DNA from: a virus
Virus record (IMG/VR): IMGVR_UViG_3300031705_000037
Coordinates: 1-27,462 of that record
Length of the DNA stretch: 27,462 bases
Strand: one strand, 5' to 3'
Shown here: piece after piece, positions 22,595 through 27,462 of the stretch
Position numbering within the stretch: position 1 is the first letter of the stretch
Layout of the letters: each line of letters opens with the position of its first letter
Position numbers and translations under genes: made by a program
Notes under the pieces: model-generated
Databases searched by the model: none
Told to the model about the DNA's origin: nothing
Seen by the model: only the letters and a program-made list of their open reading frames with translations

Positions 22595-23605
22595 TTATGC
22601 GTATGTTAATCCTTTAATTTGATTGATTTTATCGATAATTTTCTTTGCGTATTGTTTAACCTCTTTGTCATAGTATGAGTTACCATACCCTGCTTCAGTC
22701 TCTTTCTTTGCATTATCAGTGTATTCAACGTATCTTGAAAAATCATCTAATATACTCTTCATATGGTATGATGCATCCGATAATTTAACGTCACGTTTGT
22801 TTGTAGATACTCCGATCATAATGTCACCATATTTTGTCTTCGCACCTTTCTTAATACCATCTTTGATTTGTAATGTCAAATCGTCAATTGCATCAAATAC
22901 TAATTTGTCAATCGGCATCTTAGCTGCTCTGTTCGCAATGATGTCCGAGTATCTTCTCTTGTTATCTGCTTTGAAATCTTTATCAGATTTATATGCGATT
23001 GCTCCAGTCTTTGCTTCCTTTCTAGCGTCAATAATATCAGCTGAAGAATATCTTGCCTTTAATACATCTAAGTCTAATACATATGCGCGATCTGCAAGTA
23101 ATGCAACCTTTTTCATACTAGATATACCAGTACCGTATGTTCCACTTGCTGGAGATTTAGCATATCCTGCAGAATCATCTCTCTTACTCTTTGACAATGT
23201 TAATCCACCCTTTTTCTTACCAGGATATAATGCCCAATTTGATGTCCATGTTACATTCATCCAATCATTGTTACCGTCGGTTATTGCCAATAATGTATTG
23301 GCTGGAATTGTTTTAGAATTCTCGTCCTCTGTGTATTCATTTTGCTTTTCGTTAGTAGTAAAGTAAAGGTACACTGCGTTTGCTCTTCTCTCTCTGTTTG
23401 CCAAGCTAGGAGACATTTCAATGATGTCTTCATCTTCAATCTTATCTAACTTCAATTTCGTCATTCTATAGAATGCCTTTGGTAAACCCTCTGGAATTGC
23501 ACCAGCCCCTGTGAAGATACTTGCAAGTTTTGCACTTTTAAATGCTTCATTTAATGAAGGGAATCTAGTTTCAATGTATTCCTCGAATAATTTAATGTGT
23601 TTCAT
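22595..23605 (-). CDS. hypothetical protein with capsid-targeting-like leader
   Basis: 336 aa. Leader MKHIKLFEEYIETRFPSLNE followed by Ala21: LNE at 18-20 is a good L-x-E protease site. The body is unrecognised: VYLYFTTNEKQNEY, PANTLLAITDGNNDWMNVTW, then GISSMKKVALLADRAYVLDL and a Lys/Arg-rich helical part. The mixed alpha/beta layout with an N-terminal leader could fit an injected enzyme (T4 packages the ADP-ribosyltransferase Alt this way), but I do not see a clear R-S-ExE signature and do not assign one. It lies between the 299 aa and 268 aa genes in the same operon. Confidence 0.7.
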   Translation of the reverse strand: MKHIKLFEEYIETRFPSLNEAFKSAKLASIFTGAGAIPEGLPKAFYRMTKLKLDKIEDEDIIEMSPSLANRERRANAVYLYFTTNEKQNEYTEDENSKTIPANTLLAITDGNNDWMNVTWTSNWALYPGKKKGGLTLSKSKRDDSAGYAKSPASGTYGTGISSMKKVALLADRAYVLDLDVLKARYSSADIIDARKEAKTGAIAYKSDKDFKADNKRRYSDIIANRAAKMPIDKLVFDAIDDLTLQIKDGIKKGAKTKYGDIMIGVSTNKRDVKLSDASYHMKSILDDFSRYVEYTDNAKKETEAGYGNSYYDKEVKQYAKKIIDKINQIKGLTYA

Positions 23606-23627
23606 ATTTGTGTTTTTTTATTGTGAT

Positions 23628-24527
23628 TTATATATTTGCGTTTAAAAACGATCCAAATGATTCATGAACGAATGTAACTGCTTCATCTAGATCTAATGTC
23701 CATGCAAATTCAACGTATTCAATAGCATCCTTCTCTGATACTTTCCATTTGTTCGCTGTTTTTAATACTATTTCTCGTGTTATATCCTTATTTTTATATT
23801 TCGATATATCTTTGTCAAAACCACCAGGCACCCATGTTTCTGGATTCTTCATTGTTTTTTCATTGATCGTTATTCCCCTTAAGATCCTGTTACCAAATCC
23901 TGATAATGAGATTCCATCCTCAGATACATTGAACATGCTTGAATTGCGTTTCATCCATCTCTTAGAATCGCTAGACATCTCCTTTAATATTGCGTCGAAT
24001 TCCAACTGAGAAATCTTCCCATCCTTTATCGCTTCTAACATTTTATTTCTGATTCGTGCAGATTTACCAACAGTTGACGCTGGGTGGTTTTCAGTATATT
24101 TTCGTTTTGTCGTTATGTTACGTCCTTCGATAACTACAGATTCATAAGTCTTACGTAAATACTTTAGTATCTCCTTGGCTAGGTTAGGATTGTCGTTATC
24201 TATTGCAAAGTCGTATATTTCATAACCTTCTTTCTCGGATTTACCCTTTAGCATTTTTTGAACATATTGTGTTGAATATTCATTAACGGTTTCATTCGAC
24301 TCTAATGTCATTGCAATAGAGTCCTTATATATTGATTTTGCCCATTTTATAGAATCTGCATTTTTTTTAACCTTATCACCAAACTCCTTGAAGAATTTTT
24401 TAATAAAAGAATCCTCGTCATCCGATTCTTCTGCTAATTCGTATATGTCAGACATACCACCTTCTATTAGTAATATGCTCTCTTCAATCGATCTGTCATC
24501 GTTGATATATTTATTAAATGTTGTCAT
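23628..24527 (-). CDS. hypothetical helical protein of the tagged operon
   Basis: 299 aa. N-terminus MTTFNKYINDDRSIEESILL, then LIE followed by Gly23: a weaker version of the leader with a candidate L-x-E site at 20-22. The body is mostly helical and charged. A conserved-looking segment, HPASTVGKSARIRNKMLEAI plus DGKISQLEFDAILKEMS and RWMKRNSSMFNVSEDGISLS, hints at a compact folded domain. The C-terminus VTFVHESFGSFLNANI resembles the leader motif again. Not recognised. Its start is nine bases after the stop of the ligase/NMNAT fusion. Confidence 0.65.
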   Translation of the reverse strand: MTTFNKYINDDRSIEESILLIEGGMSDIYELAEESDDEDSFIKKFFKEFGDKVKKNADSIKWAKSIYKDSIAMTLESNETVNEYSTQYVQKMLKGKSEKEGYEIYDFAIDNDNPNLAKEILKYLRKTYESVVIEGRNITTKRKYTENHPASTVGKSARIRNKMLEAIKDGKISQLEFDAILKEMSSDSKRWMKRNSSMFNVSEDGISLSGFGNRILRGITINEKTMKNPETWVPGGFDKDISKYKNKDITREIVLKTANKWKVSEKDAIEYVEFAWTLDLDEAVTFVHESFGSFLNANI

Positions 24528-24536
24528 GTTTTATTA

Positions 24537-26408
24537 TTATTGTTTATTGATAAATTGTTCGAACGTCATTACTACTTCTTCGTGTTCAGTAGCAACTCCC
24601 ATTGCATCTTCGATCTTTGTTCTTAATTCACTATACATTGGGTGTATTGCCTTAGGCGTCATCAATTGGTATTCCTTTTCGTTGTTGTCTAGCATTGCAT
24701 TTCTAACCTTCGTTGCTGATATGTTGTCGTCAGTTCTTGGTATTTCAAATAATCCGAAATCTGCTCTAGCGTTTAATTGATCTCGGTATGAATCGTTGTT
24801 GACTTGAAACCCATATGATTTCATTCTGTCGCTCCCTGTTCCCCATAATACTGGTTCATATTTTGGACGCATTTCATTAAACATCGTATCAATTGCTCCG
24901 GTTGGTATAACAAATATCTCCTTCAGAAAAGGATACTGCTTCTTAACCTTGTTGAACATATCGATCTGTGTCTTTTCGTCGTATGGTTTTTTAAATTCAT
25001 CACCCTTCTTTTTCTTCTTCGCCTTAACTAGAAATACTACCACCGGAAATCCGTTCTCCTTGTGAATAGTTTCCAATACCTTAGCATGTCCCAGTGTAAA
25101 TGGCTGAAATCTTCCGACAAACATATTAACGGGTTGTTTTCCCTGTTCGTTATATTTTACAGTAAGTGCTTCGTTTAGATCTATTGTTGTTTTTACCTTA
25201 TTATGTAGCATAAAATTTTTGTAATTATGAATTGCATTCTCGTCTGTATTTTCCACGAATATTTTATCAGATATAGATTTAACCACGTCGTTCATTCTGT
25301 TCATAGTATCTTTGTCGATCAGATCGGTCTCCTTGTTTCTCTCCTTTTTAAAAGAACCTAGTATCATTTTGAATAATTCGGCTAGTACTTCATTTGAAAC
25401 ATATTTTAATGTTCTCTCATTCTTAATATATTTGGTATTTAACTTAAAAGATTCTGCTGATGCGAATTCAGCACTTTCAAAATTAACTCCAATATATTTT
25501 GAAGAATGTTTATCAATATATCCATTGAATACTATTGACATTAATTCCAAATATCTATGGTTTGGACTTTCCTCCTCTAGTTTAATATCACTGATTTTCT
25601 CCTGCATGATATATTCTAAGAAATCTGTAACTGCTATTTGATATGTATGACTTGATTCCTTCGAATCAACATCGTATTTTCCCCTATTGAAATCCTCGAG
25701 CTTAAATGACCTAGCTGATTTTCCATCAACGAAGTTTAATATTAAACCATCAATTTCGGTTGTAAGATCTGGATTTAGGATTGAAGATATTAGTGTAGGA
25801 TTGAATAATTTAAATATCTTCGTTGTGAAACTCATCTTGTCGCTCGACACCGTTGAATATTCATATGCATTGGCAAATTCCTTATCATTCATTTCTAGTA
25901 ATTCTAGCAATTCATCACGTTGTTCCTTTGAAAGATATCCGTCAAAAATAATACTAGCAGGCTGTACTTCAAGGGCCTTTGCCCATTTGTTCAGTATAAC
26001 TGGATCATTTATTGTCTTTTTAATCTTGCCACTATTGTTCACTTGGTGAATATGCGTAAGAATCAAGTTGCCCATCGGTGTACTTTCATATTCGATCCTA
26101 GATGCCTTTATCTCTGGTAAATATTCAAAACCGAATTTCCAATCGTTCGGTATTGAATTCTTAACGTCGTTTGGTAGACTTTGTAAATGGTTTATTGCCA
26201 TTTCATATAATGATATGATAGTTCTATCTACCAGATTTAACCTTTCGGAATTAGAAGACTTATAGAATTCAAATCCATCGTCTTTCCTTGTAAAAAGAAA
26301 TGATGGTGCAGCTATTTTCTCAGTAACCAGTACTCTGTTCTTTAACATACTAATGAAGTTCTCTCTATTAGCTTTGTTAAAATGATCTCTTAATTTTTGT
26401 AACGCCAT
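24537..26408 (-). CDS. RNA-ligase-like and NMN-adenylyltransferase-like fusion protein
   Basis: 623 aa. The N-terminal part resembles the Rnl2-type covalent nucleotidyltransferase fold: motif I VTEKIAAPSF with K31 as candidate nucleophile (T4 Rnl2 has EKIHGTNF), motif III FGFEYLP (about 92-98), motif IV EIDGLILNF (about 218-226) and motif V SFKLED (about 234-239). The C-terminal part, from about residue 425, is a (H/T)xGH nucleotidyltransferase of NadM/NadR type: MFVGRFQPFTLGHAKVL, then WGTGSDR and ISATKVR. The first would adenylylate itself and seal RNA or transfer AMP; the second would make NAD from NMN and ATP. A helical linker of about 180 residues joins them. The C-terminus MTFEQFINKQ resembles the leader motif of the downstream genes. 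Domain calls are by motif; substrates are unknown. Confidence 0.72.
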   Translation of the reverse strand: MALQKLRDHFNKANRENFISMLKNRVLVTEKIAAPSFLFTRKDDGFEFYKSSNSERLNLVDRTIISLYEMAINHLQSLPNDVKNSIPNDWKFGFEYLPEIKASRIEYESTPMGNLILTHIHQVNNSGKIKKTINDPVILNKWAKALEVQPASIIFDGYLSKEQRDELLELLEMNDKEFANAYEYSTVSSDKMSFTTKIFKLFNPTLISSILNPDLTTEIDGLILNFVDGKSARSFKLEDFNRGKYDVDSKESSHTYQIAVTDFLEYIMQEKISDIKLEEESPNHRYLELMSIVFNGYIDKHSSKYIGVNFESAEFASAESFKLNTKYIKNERTLKYVSNEVLAELFKMILGSFKKERNKETDLIDKDTMNRMNDVVKSISDKIFVENTDENAIHNYKNFMLHNKVKTTIDLNEALTVKYNEQGKQPVNMFVGRFQPFTLGHAKVLETIHKENGFPVVVFLVKAKKKKKGDEFKKPYDEKTQIDMFNKVKKQYPFLKEIFVIPTGAIDTMFNEMRPKYEPVLWGTGSDRMKSYGFQVNNDSYRDQLNARADFGLFEIPRTDDNISATKVRNAMLDNNEKEYQLMTPKAIHPMYSELRTKIEDAMGVATEHEEVVMTFEQFINKQ

Positions 26409-26430
26409 TGTTATTTATTATGTTTGATAG

Positions 26431-26443
26431 CCGGACCGTCCGG
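26431..26443. promoter_or_regulatory. GC-rich inverted repeat upstream of the fusion gene
   Basis: CCGG-ACCGT-CCGG, an isolated GC-rich symmetric site in an AT-rich 89-base gap, about 23-35 bases before the ATG at 26408. It could be an operator or mRNA hairpin in the leader. Confidence 0.35.
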
Positions 26444-26457
26444 TTATATTTAATACA

Positions 26458-26478
26458 AAGAAACATAGTACGTTTCTT
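26458..26478 (-). terminator. weak candidate terminator hairpin
   Basis: Seven-base stem AAGAAAC/GTTTCTT with a 7-base loop, about 20 bases after the stop at 26498, followed by a T-poor tail. The stem is AT-rich, so termination would be partial at best. Confidence 0.4.
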
Positions 26479-26497
26479 GATTTATTTATCTTAATTT

Positions 26498-27028
26498 TTA
26501 TAACGATTCATTTAGCGATTCGATATCCCATTGTATTCTCTGTAATGGATCATCTCCTTTAAATTGTTTCGATATCCATGCAATAAGTCCAGGCTCGTTC
26601 TTTGCATTTTGCGATAGATCGCTTGCGTTTTCCGTTCCTCCATTTGATACATTAGTACGTAACCATTTAGTATACTTTGTTTGATTCCACTTTACCTTCT
26701 TAACAGTCTTGTCATGTGGTCCATTTCCTAATTCAGAAATTGCGGCAGCATATGATCCTGGTAAAAATACACCAGTATATTCCTCATCTGCATTACCAAA
26801 ACTAATTTCCTTTCTGAATTTTATTAGTGCAGTATCTGCTACTTTGACTTGGCCAGAAACAGTACGTTCCCCTGCGTCACTGCCATATTTTATTTTTAAT
26901 GATAGGGCATCGTCTGTATCTGTTGCAAAATGCAAATCATACATACCTGATTTTTTATATTGTCCTATGTCTGTTTTTTCATTGATAAACTCGTTTACGA
27001 ATGATTCAAATGTAGTTTGTATTCTCAT
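26498..27028 (-). CDS. hypothetical protein with capsid-targeting-like leader
   Basis: 176 aa. N-terminus MRIQTTFESFVNEFINEK: two overlapping leader cores, with VNE (11-13) and INE (15-17) as candidate protease sites. The body is beta-rich (YDLHFATDTDDALSLKIKYG, then VSGQVKVADTALIKF) followed by Trp-containing helices (KYTKWLRTNVSN). Not recognised. The bases before its ATG, GATAAATAAATC, are shared with the region after its own stop (26481-26492), which may reflect a repeated leader. It is followed by a weak hairpin and a promoter-like gap. Confidence 0.7.
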   Translation of the reverse strand: MRIQTTFESFVNEFINEKTDIGQYKKSGMYDLHFATDTDDALSLKIKYGSDAGERTVSGQVKVADTALIKFRKEISFGNADEEYTGVFLPGSYAAAISELGNGPHDKTVKKVKWNQTKYTKWLRTNVSNGGTENASDLSQNAKNEPGLIAWISKQFKGDDPLQRIQWDIESLNESL

Positions 27029-27046
27029 GATTTATTTATCTTAATT

Positions 27047-27462
27047 TTATCTAGCGTATTTAATAACTCCCATTAATTGATTAATTGCAGCGTATGTTCC
27101 AGTAAGTTTCATTGTTTTACCTTTGTAAATAAATACAACTCCTTCTGTTGGGATTATTGATTCAATTCCTCCGATTCTGTCAAGTCTTTCTAATTCTGAC
27201 ATTACCTTATCTATTTGTGCAAGGTTATCTCCCTTCTTAACATCTTCGGCCGCTTGCTTAATTTGCTTATGTAATCGTTGCATTTCAGTTGCAGGGTTTG
27301 CTGCTATAAAATCGCTAGCATTTTTAAGAATAACGCTTCCTAATTCTAAGAATAAATCTTCAAATGGTCTAATGTTTTCTTTTTGTTTCTTTTTAACATC
27401 TTCTTTATCAAACTTCTTGATTACAGATGCTTTGTCTTTTCCAAGTTCTTTATCAAGAGCTC
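27047..27462 (-). CDS. 3' part of a ligase-fold-like protein, cut by the window edge
   Basis: The frame is open to the window end, giving at least 138 residues; the ATG at 27283 is internal, not the start. Lys-rich helices (DKEDVKKKQKENIRPFEDLF, then IKQAAEDVKKGDNLAQID) precede a C-terminal block, IPTEGVVFIYKGKTMKLTG, ending TYAAINQLMGVIKYAR. EGVVF and KLTG have the look of motifs IV and V of covalent nucleotidyltransferases (ligases), and I recall similar tails in T4-like marine phages. The N-terminal part with the nucleophile lysine would be outside the window, so the function is open. Confidence 0.55.
   Translation of the reverse strand, partial: ALDKELGKDKASVIKKFDKEDVKKKQKENIRPFEDLFLELGSVILKNASDFIAANPATEMQRLHKQIKQAAEDVKKGDNLAQIDKVMSELERLDRIGGIESIIPTEGVVFIYKGKTMKLTGTYAAINQLMGVIKYAR

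Noticed and set aside
22719-23366. Plus-strand open frame of 215 codons
   Set aside because: It is antisense to the tagged 336 aa gene, Ser-rich and hydrophobic in the way antisense frames are, with no start context or neighbours on that strand.
22595-23605. ADP-ribosyltransferase (Alt-like) assignment for the 336 aa tagged protein
   Set aside because: The leader suggests an injected protein like T4 Alt, but I could not find a convincing R...STS...ExE active-site pattern.

Overview
The window looks like part of a T4-like myovirus (Straboviridae-type, strictly lytic) genome. It is AT-rich, and every gene I can support lies on the minus strand, so transcription runs from high to low coordinates. 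The T4 core is easy to recognise: portal gp20, head-completion nuclease gp4, late sigma gp55, a gp15-like tail completion protein, recombination nuclease gp46/gp47, helicase gp41, UvsX, sliding clamp gp45, family B DNA polymerase gp43 in two pieces, NrdA/NrdB and a dUTPase/dCTPase-type enzyme. Most starts lack a clear Shine-Dalgarno sequence and sit behind A/T-rich leaders. That would fit a Bacteroidota-type host, but this is only an inference.

Layout in transcription order. (1) 27462-26498: the 3' end of a ligase-fold-like protein and a small protein with a conserved N-terminal tag. (2) 26408-21371: a tight operon with a large protein joining an RNA-ligase-like domain to an NMN-adenylyltransferase-like domain, then four uncharacterised proteins, most carrying T4-internal-protein-like leader peptides. 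It ends at a strong hairpin. (3) 21243-18892: small unknown proteins, a DUF6378-like protein, a GT-B-like glycosyltransferase and an all-alpha dUTPase/dCTPase. (4) 18833-14542: the N-terminal half of DNA polymerase, then nrdB, two overlapping mini-ORFs and nrdA, ending at a terminator. (5) 14415-13315: two more tagged small proteins and a terminator. (6) 13200-8084: clamp, C-terminal half of DNA polymerase, two mini-proteins, uvsX, a small protein and helicase. (7) 8082-4846: gp33-like coactivator, gp47 and gp46. (8) 4815-17: gp15-like protein, an unknown, a terminator, then gp55, gp4, an unknown and the portal.

How it fits together: the polymerase halves, clamp, helicase, UvsX and gp46/47 form the replication and recombination machine. 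NrdA/B and the dUTPase/dCTPase supply and police dNTPs, and the glycosyltransferase may modify DNA or another target. gp55 with a gp33-like partner would drive clamp-coupled late transcription from TATAAAT(A/T) boxes, several of which sit just after terminators. The least explained features are a family of unrelated proteins sharing a capsid-targeting-like leader with candidate prohead-protease sites, the ligase/NMNAT fusion in the same operon, a polymerase cut at the fingers with its halves about 5 kb apart, and a recurrent C-terminal LF peptide that may bind the clamp.
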